Origin: GCA-001735895 sp964488685
GTDB taxonomy: Bacteria > Pseudomonadota > Gammaproteobacteria > GCA-001735895
Assembly (NCBI GenBank): GCA_964488685.1
Contig: CAZAVY010000013.1
Span: forward strand, 1 to 42,192
Direction: 5' to 3'
DNA length: 42,192 bases
A program made the translations under genes and the position numbers. Positions 23,228 to 32,564 of this stretch are shown piece after piece. The notes beneath the pieces were generated by a model. The model saw nothing but the letters and a program-made list of their open reading frames with translations, ran no database searches and had not been told where the DNA came from. Every line of letters starts with the position of its first letter. The stretch's first letter is position 1.

Positions 23228-25117
23228 ATGGATTATAACAGGCGTTTCGACGTGATCGTGGTCGGCGGCGGGCATGCGGGCACCGAAGCCGCGCTTGCGG
23301 CTGCGCGCATGGGCGTCGACACGCTGTTGCTGACGCATAACATCGAAACGCTGGGCCAGATGTCCTGTAACCCGGCGATCGGAGGCATCGGTAAGGGCCA
23401 CTTGGTTAAGGAAATCGACGCCCTCGGCGGTGAGATGGCGCTGGCCGCGGACAAGGCGGGCATCCAGTTCAGAATCTTGAATCGTCGCAAGGGTCCGGCG
23501 GTGCGTGCAACCCGCGCTCAGGCGGATCGTCAGCTGTATCGCATGGCGATTCGGGAAAAACTCGAAAATCAACCCGGATTGACTATTTTTCAGCAACCCG
23601 TTGTTGATTTGATCGAAGCTGGCCGCACTATCGACGGGGTGGTGACGCAGATGGGAGTCCGGTTTTTCGCGCCGGCCGTGGTGCTGACCGTGGGTACCTT
23701 CCTCGACGGAAATATACATATCGGGGACTCCAGTTTTGCGGGTGGACGGGCGGGTGACCCACCCGCAACCGCGCTTGCCGAACGTCTACGGGCGCGACCT
23801 TTTAGAGTCGGTCGACTGAAAACCGGCACGCCACCGCGCCTCGATGGTAACACCATCGACTATTCACGATTGCAGGCACAACCGGGTGATGATCCGCTAC
23901 CGATATTTTCAACCATGGGTAGCCTCGAACTGCATCCCGAACAGGTCTGCTGTCATATTACCCATACCAACGAGAACACCCACGACATCATTCGTGCCAA
24001 CCTGCACCGTTCGCCGTTGTTTAGCGGCGAAATCGAAGGTGTCGGGCCGCGTTACTGTCCGTCGATCGAAGACAAGGTGCTGCGCTTTGCCGATAAGCAG
24101 TCACACCAGGTGTTTGTCGAACCCGAAGGTCTGAGACTCGGTGAAGTCTATCCCAACGGCATATCCACCAGCCTGCCCTTCGATGTGCAGCAACAGTTGG
24201 TTAACAGCATGCTCGGCTTCGAGCAGGCACAAATTACCCGGCCGGGGTACGCGATCGAGTACGATTACTTTGACCCGCGTGATCTGCGGCCGACGCTCGA
24301 AACCCGGTTCATCGATGGTCTCTATTTCGCAGGCCAGATAAACGGCACTACCGGTTACGAAGAAGCGGCTGCGCAGGGACTGATGGCAGGCGCCAATGCC
24401 GCCGCCAGGGTGCAGGGTAAAAACACGCTCGAACTGAAACGTTCCGAAGCCTACCTCGGGGTACTGGTCGATGACCTGATTACGCGAGGTACCAGCGAAC
24501 CCTACCGTATGTTTACCTCGCGAGCCGAATACCGTCTGATGTTACGCGAAGACAATGCCGACCTGCGCCTGACCGAACTGGGCCGCAAATTGGGCCTGGT
24601 CGAAGATGCACGCTGGCAGGCCTTCGAGCAATACCGGGAGCAACTCGAACGTTTGAACCAGGCATTGCGGGAACAATTCATACGTCCCGACACTACCGCG
24701 GCGGCCGCGTTGAACCGGGTTTTACAAAACCCGCTAACCCGCGAGTATCGATACGCTGAAATTTTGAAACGCCCCGAAGTTGAAATCGATCATTTGATGC
24801 CCCATGTGAATTCCGCGGAAACCTTTCCGCAAAATGTTCGCGCGCAAGCCGAGGTCAGGGTCAAATACGCCGGCTATCTCGATCGTCAACAACAGGAAAT
24901 CGATAAAGTCAGCCAGCACCAACAAACCGCGTTGCCGGATGCACTCGAATACGCCGAGGTACACGGGCTGTCCAGCGAGGTTTGCCAGAAGTTAGCGCAG
25001 CATCGGCCCACCACGATTGGCCAGGCCAGTCGGATATCGGGAATCACTCCGGCCGCAATTTCATTGCTGTTGGTGCATCTCAAGCGGCATCAATATCAGG
25101 CCCAGAAGACGGCCTGA
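23228..25117 (+). CDS. mnmG: tRNA uridine-5-carboxymethylaminomethyl modification enzyme MnmG (GidA)
   Basis: FAD-dependent enzyme that, with MnmE, installs the carboxymethylaminomethyl group on wobble U34 of several tRNAs. It has 629 residues, the E. coli length. The FAD-binding motif VVGGGHAGTEAA is at the start, followed by MSCNPAIGGIGKGHLVKEIDALGGEM and the GidA signature around RYCPSIEDK with its catalytic cysteine. YRMFTSRAEYRLMLREDNAD and a helical MnmE-binding C-terminus complete it. mnmE is not in the window. rsmG starts directly after the stop, as is usual. Confidence 0.98.
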   Translation: MDYNRRFDVIVVGGGHAGTEAALAAARMGVDTLLLTHNIETLGQMSCNPAIGGIGKGHLVKEIDALGGEMALAADKAGIQFRILNRRKGPAVRATRAQADRQLYRMAIREKLENQPGLTIFQQPVVDLIEAGRTIDGVVTQMGVRFFAPAVVLTVGTFLDGNIHIGDSSFAGGRAGDPPATALAERLRARPFRVGRLKTGTPPRLDGNTIDYSRLQAQPGDDPLPIFSTMGSLELHPEQVCCHITHTNENTHDIIRANLHRSPLFSGEIEGVGPRYCPSIEDKVLRFADKQSHQVFVEPEGLRLGEVYPNGISTSLPFDVQQQLVNSMLGFEQAQITRPGYAIEYDYFDPRDLRPTLETRFIDGLYFAGQINGTTGYEEAAAQGLMAGANAAARVQGKNTLELKRSEAYLGVLVDDLITRGTSEPYRMFTSRAEYRLMLREDNADLRLTELGRKLGLVEDARWQAFEQYREQLERLNQALREQFIRPDTTAAAALNRVLQNPLTREYRYAEILKRPEVEIDHLMPHVNSAETFPQNVRAQAEVRVKYAGYLDRQQQEIDKVSQHQQTALPDALEYAEVHGLSSEVCQKLAQHRPTTIGQASRISGITPAAISLLLVHLKRHQYQAQKTA

Positions 25118-25744
25118 ATGGACCTCGCCGGCGAACTCCGCGCAGGCACAGAGGCGTTGGGGATCGCGCTCAATCAATCACAGTACGATCAATTAATCGA
25201 ATACCTGTACCTGCTTGAAAAATGGAATCAAATATACAACCTGACCTCGATTCGCGGTCTGCCCAGAATGCTGAGTTATCATTTGCTCGACAGCCTTTCG
25301 CTCTTGCCCCGGCTTCACCAATGCCGCAAGGCGATCGATGTAGGCAGTGGTGCCGGTCTGCCCGGCATGCCGCTTGCAATTGCAATGCCGGACTCGATCT
25401 GGTTGATGCTGGACAGCAATGCTCGCAAAACACGCTTCATCAGGCAGGCGATAGCACATTGCGGGATAAAGAATGCACAAGTTGTGCAGTCACGGGTTCA
25501 GGATTATCATTCGCCGGACTCACTGGAATTTATCGTCAGTCGCGCCTATGCGCCGCTGGCCGAATTCTGTGATAGTGTCGCCCATCTGCTGGAATCTGAA
25601 ACCCGCCTGATTGCTATGAAGACCGGCCTCAGTAAAAAAGAAGCGCGATCACTGGATACCAACCGATTTGTTTTCGAGGAAGAGATAATTAAAGTACCCG
25701 GCATTAGCGAAAACCGCAGCCTGGTGACGATAACGCTGATATGA
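25118..25744 (+). CDS. rsmG: 16S rRNA (guanine527-N7)-methyltransferase RsmG (GidB)
   Basis: SAM-dependent methyltransferase of 208 residues that modifies G527 of 16S rRNA; its loss gives low-level streptomycin resistance in other bacteria. Visible are LLEKWNQIYNLTSIR, the SAM motif I AIDVGSGAGLPGMPLAI, LDSNARKTRFIRQ and FIVSRAYAPLAEF. The start ATG 25118 is immediately after the mnmG stop, and the stop overlaps parA (ATGA), so mnmG-rsmG-parA-parB is one operon. Confidence 0.96.
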   Translation: MDLAGELRAGTEALGIALNQSQYDQLIEYLYLLEKWNQIYNLTSIRGLPRMLSYHLLDSLSLLPRLHQCRKAIDVGSGAGLPGMPLAIAMPDSIWLMLDSNARKTRFIRQAIAHCGIKNAQVVQSRVQDYHSPDSLEFIVSRAYAPLAEFCDSVAHLLESETRLIAMKTGLSKKEARSLDTNRFVFEEEIIKVPGISENRSLVTITLI

Positions 25745-26532
25745 CCAAAATTTTTACCATTGCCAATCAAAAGGGAGGGGTCGGTAAGACCACCACCACG
25801 GTTAACCTCGCGGCAGCACTGGCGGCCACCAAACGACGCGTATTGCTGGTCGATATGGATCCGCAGGGTAATGCCACGATGGGCAGCGGAATCGATAAGA
25901 ACCAGCTAGAAATCAGCATTTGCGATGTGCTGCTCGGTGACGCCAGTGCCACCCGGGCGCTGCAGTATGCGTCCGCGGCTGGTTACCACCTGTTACCGGC
26001 CAACGCTGATTTGACGGCGGCCGAGGTACAGCTGGTGAACAAGATCGGCCGTGAAAAGCAGTTATCGCTGGCGATTGATACCCTGCGCGACAACTACGAT
26101 TACATCCTCATCGATTGTCCTCCCTCGTTGAACATGCTCACCGTCAATGCCCTGGTCGCCGCCGATGGGGTCGTTATTCCGATGCAATGCGAATATTATG
26201 CGCTTGAAGGCCTGTCCTCGTTGCTCGATACCATCGAGCAAATTCGTATTAGCGTAAATTCGGATATCAGGCTCGAAGGCTTATTGCGCACCATGTACGA
26301 TCCACGTAACAACCTCTCTAACGATGTTTCCAATGAACTGGTGGAGCATTTTGGAGAACGGGTCTATCGCACGGTGATCCCGCGCAATGTGGCGCTGGCG
26401 GAAGCGCCAAGTTTCGGATTGTCGATTTTAAAATATAATAAGAACTCGCGAGGTTCGATGGCCTATCTTGCGCTTGCAGGCGAAATTTTACGGCGCGATG
26501 CCAAACAAAATCATTACCAGGGGTACCACTAG
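25741..26532 (+). CDS. parA: Chromosome-partitioning ATPase ParA (Soj)
   Basis: Deviant-Walker P-loop ATPase of 263 residues that binds DNA non-specifically and moves ParB-parS complexes. The deviant Walker A QKGGVGKTTTTVNLA (about 9-23) carries the signature lysine, Walker A' is VDMDPQGNATMG and Walker B is YILIDCPPSL. It is the short chromosomal form without an N-terminal helix-turn-helix domain. It overlaps the rsmG stop by four bases. The stop TAG shares its last base with a possible GTG start of parB. Confidence 0.97.
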   Translation: MTKIFTIANQKGGVGKTTTTVNLAAALAATKRRVLLVDMDPQGNATMGSGIDKNQLEISICDVLLGDASATRALQYASAAGYHLLPANADLTAAEVQLVNKIGREKQLSLAIDTLRDNYDYILIDCPPSLNMLTVNALVAADGVVIPMQCEYYALEGLSSLLDTIEQIRISVNSDIRLEGLLRTMYDPRNNLSNDVSNELVEHFGERVYRTVIPRNVALAEAPSFGLSILKYNKNSRGSMAYLALAGEILRRDAKQNHYQGYH

Positions 26533-27437
26533 TGGTCTATCATTCCCGTGTTGATAGGCCACCAGCAGCCGGCATGAAAAAAAAGCGCTTAGGAAGGGGA
26601 CTCGGATCATTAATCGGTAATATCGCCGATGTCGCCGGTGTAGAAGCCGAACAAAATATCACCGGTCTGGTCGAGCTGGATATCGATCGAATAAAGCGCG
26701 GCAAGTTTCAGCCGCGGCAGGTGTTTGATCAGGAATCGCTGCAGCAACTGGCCGATTCGATCCACGCGCAGGGCATCGTGCAACCCATCTTGGTTCGCCC
26801 CGAGGGCAAGCATTTCGAACTGGTTGCGGGTGAGAGACGCTGGCGCGCGGCTCAACTCGCGGGGCTGCAGAAGGTTCCGGTGGTGGTACGTGAACTCGAT
26901 GCGAAGTCGGCCGCGGCAATTGCATTGATCGAAAATATTCAGCGCGAAGACTTGAATCCACTGGAGGAAGCGCAAGCTTTTTCGCGTTTGATCGAGGAAT
27001 TTGAGCTAACCCATCAACAGGTTGCAGATTCGGTCGGGCGTTCCCGTGCCACCGTCAGTAACTTGTTGCGCCTACTCGATCTGGCGGAGCCCGTCAAACA
27101 ACAGGTCAACAATGGGCTACTTGACATGGGGCACGCAAGAGCGCTGCTGGCATTAAATCGTCATGACCAGATTGAAATTGCGAAACTGGTAGTAAACCGG
27201 GGCCTGTCGGTGCGCGAAACCGAAGTGCTGGTAAAAAAGACCCTGGCCACGGAATCGGTGGTCAAAGCCAGGACCGATGCCTCTGATCCCGACATCAGGC
27301 GCCTGGAAAACAGGCTCAGTGAAAAGCTGGGTGCGGGGGTTAAAATCAAGTCGGGCAAGAAAGGATCAGGGCAGCTCGTGATCAGCTTTCACAGTTCGGA
27401 GGAACTCGATGGAATCCTCGAACATTTGGCGTTATAA
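26532..27437 (+). CDS. parB: Chromosome-partitioning protein ParB (Spo0J)
   Basis: CTP-dependent DNA clamp of about 287-301 residues that loads at parS. Visible are KKKRLGRGLGSLIG, the CTPase and arginine-rich region LVRPEGKHFELVAGERRWRAAQLAG, a helix-turn-helix (THQQVADSVGRSRATVSNLLRLLDL) and a C-terminal dimerisation domain. The start is ambiguous. GTG 26532 has AGGGG eight bases upstream, while ATG 26574 gives the N-terminus typical of the family but lacks a good ribosome site. No parS (TGTTTCACGTGAAACA) was seen in the window. Confidence 0.95.
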   Translation: MVYHSRVDRPPAAGMKKKRLGRGLGSLIGNIADVAGVEAEQNITGLVELDIDRIKRGKFQPRQVFDQESLQQLADSIHAQGIVQPILVRPEGKHFELVAGERRWRAAQLAGLQKVPVVVRELDAKSAAAIALIENIQREDLNPLEEAQAFSRLIEEFELTHQQVADSVGRSRATVSNLLRLLDLAEPVKQQVNNGLLDMGHARALLALNRHDQIEIAKLVVNRGLSVRETEVLVKKTLATESVVKARTDASDPDIRRLENRLSEKLGAGVKIKSGKKGSGQLVISFHSSEELDGILEHLAL

Positions 27438-27453
27438 ATTTGCGTTCGGGTCA

Positions 27454-27483
27454 TTGATTATTCGCGATTAACTCCGTTATACT
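27454..27483 (+). promoter_or_regulatory. Promoter of the ATP synthase operon
   Basis: TTGATT (27454-27459) and TATACT (27478-27483) are separated by 18 bases, predicting a start near 27490 and a leader of about 49 nt before atpI. Only about 100 bases lie between parB and atpI, and this is the only clear promoter match there. Confidence 0.55.
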
Positions 27484-27538
27484 CGGCATCCGCTTTTTCT
27501 GACAGGGCGCTTGGGCTTGAATTGGGCTGGGAAAAGTG

Positions 27539-27898
27539 ATGAAAAATCAGATCACAAGGTTACTGATTTTTCAATATATTCTGGGGGTTACTTACCTGAT
27601 AGGCACCAGCCTCTGGGATATAGCGGTTACGACGTCGGCTCTGGTCGGTTGTGTGGCAGCCCTGATCCCGAAAACATATTTTGGTATGCGCATGCGTCGG
27701 ACGACTGACAATAATGATGCGACGCAGTGGTTGGGCTACGCCTATCGATCCGAGATCGGGAAATGGGTGATCATGAGTGTGATTTTTTATCTCGCTTTCA
27801 CCTCGGGTTATCCCTGGAATCCAGTGGTATTGTTTGCCGGTTTTGTATTGATACAGGTGTCCGGCTATTTTGCACCGTTTGTTACGAAAGGTGATTGA
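27539..27898 (+). CDS. atpI: ATP synthase subunit I
   Basis: Small membrane protein of 119 residues with four hydrophobic segments (ILGVTYLIGTSLW, TSALVGCVAALIP, GKWVIMSVIFYLAF, NPVVLFAGFVLIQV). AtpI is first in most atp operons and helps assemble the c-ring, though it is dispensable in E. coli. GTG 27536 and ATG 27539 are adjacent start choices; ATG is given here. GGGA lies just upstream. The stop overlaps the TTG preceding the atpB start. Confidence 0.9.
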   Translation: MKNQITRLLIFQYILGVTYLIGTSLWDIAVTTSALVGCVAALIPKTYFGMRMRRTTDNNDATQWLGYAYRSEIGKWVIMSVIFYLAFTSGYPWNPVVLFAGFVLIQVSGYFAPFVTKGD

Positions 27899-27906
27899 TC
27901 GAACTT

Positions 27907-28764
27907 ATGGCTGGTAGTTACGCGAATTCAAGCGAATACATCAAGCACCACTTGACCAACCTGGTTTACGGGCAGCATCCGGATGGTAGCTGGGGAATCG
28001 CCCACGGTGTCGACGAGATCAAGGAAATGGGTTTCTGGTCAATCAACGTCGATTCGATGCTGTTTTCCATAGGCCTGGGATGCTTCTTTCTGTGGATTTT
28101 CAACCGCGCCGCGAAAAAGGCCTCCACCGATGCTCCAACCGGGTTACAAAATTTTATCGAATTGATTATCGAATTTATCGATGATTCGGTACGCGGTTCA
28201 TTCAGCGGCAAAAATCCGCTGGTCGCGCCACTGGCCTTGACCATCTTTGTCTGGGTATTCCTGATGAATCTGATGGATCTGATCCCCGTCGATCACATCC
28301 CCTATCTGGCTAGTTTGTTCGGCGTGCCCTACTTGAAGATCGTGCCCACCACCGATCCCAACATCACTTTTGGCATGTCGTTGTCAATATTCGCGTTGGT
28401 AATCTATTACAGTATTAAAATAAAAGGCCCCGGCGGATTCTTTGCTGAACTGGCCTTCCATCCGTTTCCCAAGTTCATGATGCCGATCAACCTCGTTCTG
28501 GAAGGCGTCACACTAATTGCAAAACCCGTATCACTGGCCTTGCGTTTGTTCGGTAACCTCTATGCGGGTGAAATGATTTTCATTTTGATTGCTCTAATGT
28601 ACAGCGGCGGTTGGACACTGGGCATAGTAGGTGGATTTTTGCACCTGGGTTGGGCGCTTTTTCATGTTCTGATCATTACCTTGCAAGCGTTTATTTTTAT
28701 GACGCTGACCATTGTATATCTGGATATGGCTTCGCAAACAGATCATTCAATTACAAATCATTAA
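27907..28764 (+). CDS. atpB: ATP synthase Fo subunit a
   Basis: Stator membrane subunit that forms the two proton half-channels next to the c-ring. It has about 285 residues with several membrane helices. The essential arginine lies in the conserved helix SLALRLFGNLYAGEM. The N-terminus SSEYIKHHLTNLVYG is typical of gammaproteobacteria. ATG 27907 is chosen over TTG 27895. The last codons fall in a 14-bp duplication that continues past the stop, so the final few residues may be a recent change. Confidence 0.96.
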   Translation: MAGSYANSSEYIKHHLTNLVYGQHPDGSWGIAHGVDEIKEMGFWSINVDSMLFSIGLGCFFLWIFNRAAKKASTDAPTGLQNFIELIIEFIDDSVRGSFSGKNPLVAPLALTIFVWVFLMNLMDLIPVDHIPYLASLFGVPYLKIVPTTDPNITFGMSLSIFALVIYYSIKIKGPGGFFAELAFHPFPKFMMPINLVLEGVTLIAKPVSLALRLFGNLYAGEMIFILIALMYSGGWTLGIVGGFLHLGWALFHVLIITLQAFIFMTLTIVYLDMASQTDHSITNH

Positions 28765-28776
28765 TTACAAATCATC
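28749..28776 (+). repeat. 14-bp tandem duplication across the atpB stop codon
   Basis: AATTACAAATCATT (28749-28762) is followed at once by AATTACAAATCATC (28763-28776) and then a third partial AATTACTA. The duplication straddles the atpB stop (28762-28764) and extends into the 52-bp atpB-atpE gap. It is A/T-rich, consistent with an unstructured ribosome-access region before the highly translated atpE. Confidence 0.7.
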
Positions 28777-28816
28777 AATTACTAACAACACACTCTATAA
28801 TATTTAGGAGATAATC

Positions 28817-29047
28817 ATGGAATCAGCTTTGCTATATATCGCTGCCGCGTTAATGATGGGCCTGGGCGCACTCGGTGCGGCTGTGGGCATCGGTGTTCTT
28901 GGCGGTCGTTTTCTCGAAGGTGCTGCGCGCCAGCCCGAACTGATCCCATTGCTGCGTACCCAGTTCTTCATCATGATGGGCCTGGTCGATGCGATTCCGA
29001 TGATCGCGGTTGGTCTGGCGATGTACGTGATGTTCGCGGTTGCCTGA
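28817..29047 (+). CDS. atpE: ATP synthase Fo subunit c
   Basis: Hairpin proteolipid of 76 residues that forms the rotor ring. There are two membrane helices joined by the polar loop ARQPE. The proton carrier is D58 in MGLVDAIPMI, a motif that matches the proton-type ring of E. coli; no sodium-binding signature is visible. An excellent ribosome site, AGGAG, precedes ATG 28817, fitting the high copy number of this subunit. Confidence 0.97.
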   Translation: MESALLYIAAALMMGLGALGAAVGIGVLGGRFLEGAARQPELIPLLRTQFFIMMGLVDAIPMIAVGLAMYVMFAVA

Positions 29048-29085
29048 AGCCGGGAAAATGAACCAATAGGAACGAGGACAGCAAT

Positions 29086-29556
29086 ATGAATTTCAATGCA
29101 ACTCTGATAGGGCAATCAATCACGTTTCTCGTGTTTGTCTGGATCTGCATGAAATATATATGGCCACCATTGATGGCAATTCTGGAACAGCGCAACAGCA
29201 AAATTTCCGAGGGGCTCGCCGCCGCGCAACGCGGCCAGCAGGATCTGGAAGATGCGCAGACAAAGGTCACCGTTAGCCTGAACGACGCCAAGCAGCAAGC
29301 CCAGGAAATTATCAACCAGGCGCAGAAACGCGCCAATGAAATTGTTGATGAAGCCAAGGGCGCTGCCTGCGATGAAGCCGACAAGATCAAAGTTACGGCT
29401 AGTGCCGATATCGACCAGCAAATCAATTCAGCACGTGAACAGCTGCGCAAAGAGGTTTCCTCGATTGCGCTTGCCGGTGCCGAGCAAATCCTGAAGCGTG
29501 AAGTCGACGCCAAGGCGCATGCGACGGTGCTCGATGAACTGGTTACCCAGATTTAG
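29086..29556 (+). CDS. atpF: ATP synthase Fo subunit b
   Basis: Peripheral-stalk subunit of 156 residues, the E. coli length. One N-terminal membrane helix (about 5-25, GQSITFLVFVWICMKYIWPP) is followed by a long charged coiled coil that dimerises and holds F1 through the delta subunit. GAGGA precedes ATG 29086. Only one b-type gene is present, so the stalk is a homodimer. Confidence 0.96.
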   Translation: MNFNATLIGQSITFLVFVWICMKYIWPPLMAILEQRNSKISEGLAAAQRGQQDLEDAQTKVTVSLNDAKQQAQEIINQAQKRANEIVDEAKGAACDEADKIKVTASADIDQQINSAREQLRKEVSSIALAGAEQILKREVDAKAHATVLDELVTQI

Positions 29557-29566
29557 GCTTTAGAAC

Positions 29567-30112
29567 ATGGCTGATTTTGAAACCGCGGCCCGACCCTACG
29601 CCAGGGCAATTTTCGAACTGGCATCGGATGAAGGCAAATTGCAACAATGGCAGGATAACCTGTCTGTGGCGGCCTTGATTGCCTCCGATTCAAATATGCA
29701 GGCCACCATCGTGCAACCGGCAATACTCGCGAAGCAGTTAAGTGAATTGTTTGTGTCGGTGGTTTCAGCTGCGGGCGTTGATGCCGACGCCGACTTTCGC
29801 AACCTGATAGCGTTGCTGGCTGAAAACGGACGGCTCGCGGCCTTGCCTGCGATTGCGACAGCCTTTGCCACTTTGAAGCAGGAAGCTGAAGGCAAGATCG
29901 AAGTAAAGGTTAGAAGTGCGATGGAGCTCAGCCCTAAACAGCAGCAAAAAATTGCTTCCAGCATGGCCAAAAGACTGGGCAAGAAAGTCAGTATCTCGAC
30001 CGAAATAGACGCCAGTCTGATCGCGGGAGCGATCATCACCGCGGGTGACCTGGTTATCGATGGTTCGGCCAGCGGGCGCTTGGATAAATTGACCATTGCG
30101 CTCAATAAATAA
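29567..30112 (+). CDS. atpH: ATP synthase F1 subunit delta
   Basis: Subunit of 181 residues linking the b stalk to the top of F1. It has the family start FETAARPYARAIFELA, a helical N-terminal domain, and the C-terminal signature IITAGDLVIDGSASGRLDKL. It lies ten bases after atpF and about 30 bases before atpA. The gap to atpA has no other feature. Confidence 0.96.
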   Translation: MADFETAARPYARAIFELASDEGKLQQWQDNLSVAALIASDSNMQATIVQPAILAKQLSELFVSVVSAAGVDADADFRNLIALLAENGRLAALPAIATAFATLKQEAEGKIEVKVRSAMELSPKQQQKIASSMAKRLGKKVSISTEIDASLIAGAIITAGDLVIDGSASGRLDKLTIALNK

Positions 30113-30144
30113 CAGATTTTTTTACGATTACGGGATAACACGCG

Positions 30145-31686
30145 ATGCAACTTAATCCGTCAGAAATTAGCGAACTCATTAAAGATCGCATCAAGAACTT
30201 TGAAAGTGCGGCCGAGGCGAGAACAGAAGGTACCGTTGTCAGCCTGATGGACGGTATTGCACGGATCCACGGGCTTGCCGAGGTCATGTCGGGCGAGATG
30301 GTCGAATTTCCGGGCAATACCTACGGTATGGCGCTCAACCTGGAGCGTGATTCGGTGGGCGCTGTAATCCTCGGTTCCTACGGACATATCTCGGAAGGAG
30401 ACACCGTCAAGTGTACCGGGCGTATCCTCGAAGTACCGGTGGGCGAGCAGATGCTGGGCCGTGTGGTGAATTCCCTCGGCGAAGCGATCGACGGCAAGGG
30501 CCAGATCAAGTCCACGAAATTTTCTCCGATCGAAGCAATTGCACCCGGCGTCATCGCGCGCCAGTCGGTTTCGCAACCGGTGCAAACCGGGCTCAAGTCC
30601 ATCGATGCGATGGTACCGATCGGTCGCGGTCAACGCGAATTGATTATCGGCGACCGGCAGACGGGTAAATCCGCGGTCGCGATCGACGCTATCATCAACC
30701 AGAAAGGCACCGGCATTAAATGTATTTACGTTGGTATCGGACAGAAGGCTTCGACCATCGCCAACGTGGTGCGCAAGCTCGAAGAGTTCGATGCGATGGA
30801 ACACACCATCGTGGTCGCGGCGAATGCTTCCGATTCGGCTGCGCTGCAGTACATTGCACCTTATGCGGGTTGCACCATGGGTGAATACTTCCGCGACAAG
30901 GGCGAAGACGCGTTGATCATCTACGACGATTTGACCAAGCAGGCCTGGGCTTATCGCCAGGTATCGCTACTGCTGCGTCGTCCACCGGGACGCGAAGCCT
31001 ACCCGGGCGATGTTTTCTACCTGCACTCGCGCCTGCTGGAACGCGCGGCACGCATCAACGCCGATTATGTCGAAAAGATCACCGGCGGCAAGATCAAGGG
31101 AAAAACCGGATCGCTGACCGCAATGCCGATTATCGAAACCCAGGGCGGTGACGTCTCGGCTTTCGTACCGACCAATGTTATTTCGATCACCGACGGTCAG
31201 ATCTTTCTCGAATCGGATCTGTTCAACGCCGGTATCCGACCCGCGATCAACGCCGGTCTGTCGGTATCCCGTGTCGGCGGCGCAGCGCAGACCCCGATCA
31301 TCAAGAAACTCGGCGGCGGCATTCGTCTCGCGCTCGCACAGTATCGTGAACTTGCTGCATTTTCGCAGTTTGCTTCCGACCTCGACGAAGCCACGCGCAA
31401 GCAATTGGAGCGTGGTCAACGTGTCACCGAGCTGATGAAACAACGCCAGTATGCGCCGTTGAGCATTGCCGAAATGGGGGTTTCCCTGTACGCGGCGAAC
31501 GAGGGTTACCTCGACGATGTCGATGTTAAAAAAATTGTAGTTTTCGAAGACGCGATGCTGGCGCACATTCGTTCCAATAATGGTGCTCTACTCGATAAAA
31601 TCAACGAGTCCGGCGAATATAACGACGAAGTTGCCGCTGAAATCGCAGCCGCAATCGAAGATTTCAAAGCCAACGGCGTTTACTAA
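30145..31686 (+). CDS. atpA: ATP synthase F1 subunit alpha
   Basis: Non-catalytic nucleotide-binding subunit of 513 residues, equal to E. coli. Walker A is GDRQTGKSAVAID. ALIIYDDLTKQAWAYRQVSLLLRRPPGREAYPGDVFYLHSRLLER is present in pieces, as is the arginine-finger region PAINAGLSVSRVGGAAQ. It assembles with three beta subunits into the F1 head. The neighbours are in canonical order. Confidence 0.98.
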   Translation: MQLNPSEISELIKDRIKNFESAAEARTEGTVVSLMDGIARIHGLAEVMSGEMVEFPGNTYGMALNLERDSVGAVILGSYGHISEGDTVKCTGRILEVPVGEQMLGRVVNSLGEAIDGKGQIKSTKFSPIEAIAPGVIARQSVSQPVQTGLKSIDAMVPIGRGQRELIIGDRQTGKSAVAIDAIINQKGTGIKCIYVGIGQKASTIANVVRKLEEFDAMEHTIVVAANASDSAALQYIAPYAGCTMGEYFRDKGEDALIIYDDLTKQAWAYRQVSLLLRRPPGREAYPGDVFYLHSRLLERAARINADYVEKITGGKIKGKTGSLTAMPIIETQGGDVSAFVPTNVISITDGQIFLESDLFNAGIRPAINAGLSVSRVGGAAQTPIIKKLGGGIRLALAQYRELAAFSQFASDLDEATRKQLERGQRVTELMKQRQYAPLSIAEMGVSLYAANEGYLDDVDVKKIVVFEDAMLAHIRSNNGALLDKINESGEYNDEVAAEIAAAIEDFKANGVY

Positions 31687-31698
31687 GAGGCTCGGGCA

Positions 31699-32559
31699 AT
31701 GGCGGGTGGCAAAGAGATAAAGACCAAGATCCGGAGTGTTAAAAATACTCAAAAGATCACCGCGGCGATGGAAATGGTGGCGGCGAGCAAGATGCGCCGT
31801 GCCCAGGACCAGATGTTTGCCACCCGCCCCTACGCGCAACGAATCGCTTCCGTGGTTAGCCACGTGGCGAGTTCGCACCCCGAGTACAAGCATCCTTTTT
31901 TGATTGGAACACCGGTTAAACGCGTCGGTATCATCGCGGTATCTACCGATCGCGGCCTCTGCGGTGGCCTCAACACCAACCTGTTCAAGAAGGCGTTGAA
32001 TCATATCGATGAACTCGACCGGAAGAATATCAAAATCGAAGTCGTCACCTTCGGAACCAAGGCCCTGGGGTTCTTTAAACGAATTGGCGCCAGGGTCGTT
32101 GCCGAAATCAGTCAGATCGGCGACCGCCCCGAGATGGCTCAGATGATAGGCCCGGTACAGGTGTTGTTAAAAAGCTATGCCGATGGCGATCTCAACGAGA
32201 TCTACCTGATCAGCAATAAATTCGTCAATACCATGACCCAGGAACCGACCGTCACCCGACTGGTGCCGGTAACGCCCTCCGAAGATACCGAACTCAGCCA
32301 CCACTGGGATTACATTTACGAGCCGGGATCAAAGGAAGTGCTCGACTATGTACTGGATCGTTATATCGAATCGCTGGTTTACCAGGGGGTGGTCGAAAAT
32401 GTAGCTTGCGAAATGGCGGCGCGCATGATCGCGATGAAGAATGCGACCGATAACGCCGGTTCGATGATCGATGAGCTACAACTCATTTACAACCGTGAAC
32501 GCCAGGCCAGCATTACCCAGGAAATCAGCGAAATCGTCAGCGGTGCGGCGGCAGTTTAA
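31699..32559 (+). CDS. atpG: ATP synthase F1 subunit gamma
   Basis: Central-shaft subunit of 286 residues. The N-terminal helix GGKEIKTKIRSVKNTQKITAAMEMVAASKMRRAQ (read in parts) and the C-terminal helix MKNATDNAGSMIDELQLIYNRERQASITQEISEIVSGA form the coiled-coil shaft, with a Rossmann-like middle domain. A 9-bp stem-loop follows directly after the stop and precedes atpD. Confidence 0.97.
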   Translation: MAGGKEIKTKIRSVKNTQKITAAMEMVAASKMRRAQDQMFATRPYAQRIASVVSHVASSHPEYKHPFLIGTPVKRVGIIAVSTDRGLCGGLNTNLFKKALNHIDELDRKNIKIEVVTFGTKALGFFKRIGARVVAEISQIGDRPEMAQMIGPVQVLLKSYADGDLNEIYLISNKFVNTMTQEPTVTRLVPVTPSEDTELSHHWDYIYEPGSKEVLDYVLDRYIESLVYQGVVENVACEMAARMIAMKNATDNAGSMIDELQLIYNRERQASITQEISEIVSGAAAV

Positions 32560-32564
32560 ATGAA

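Noticed and set aside
25741..27437. parS site inside or near parAB
   Set aside because: No TGTTTCACGTGAAACA or close variant was noticed. The site may lie outside the window.
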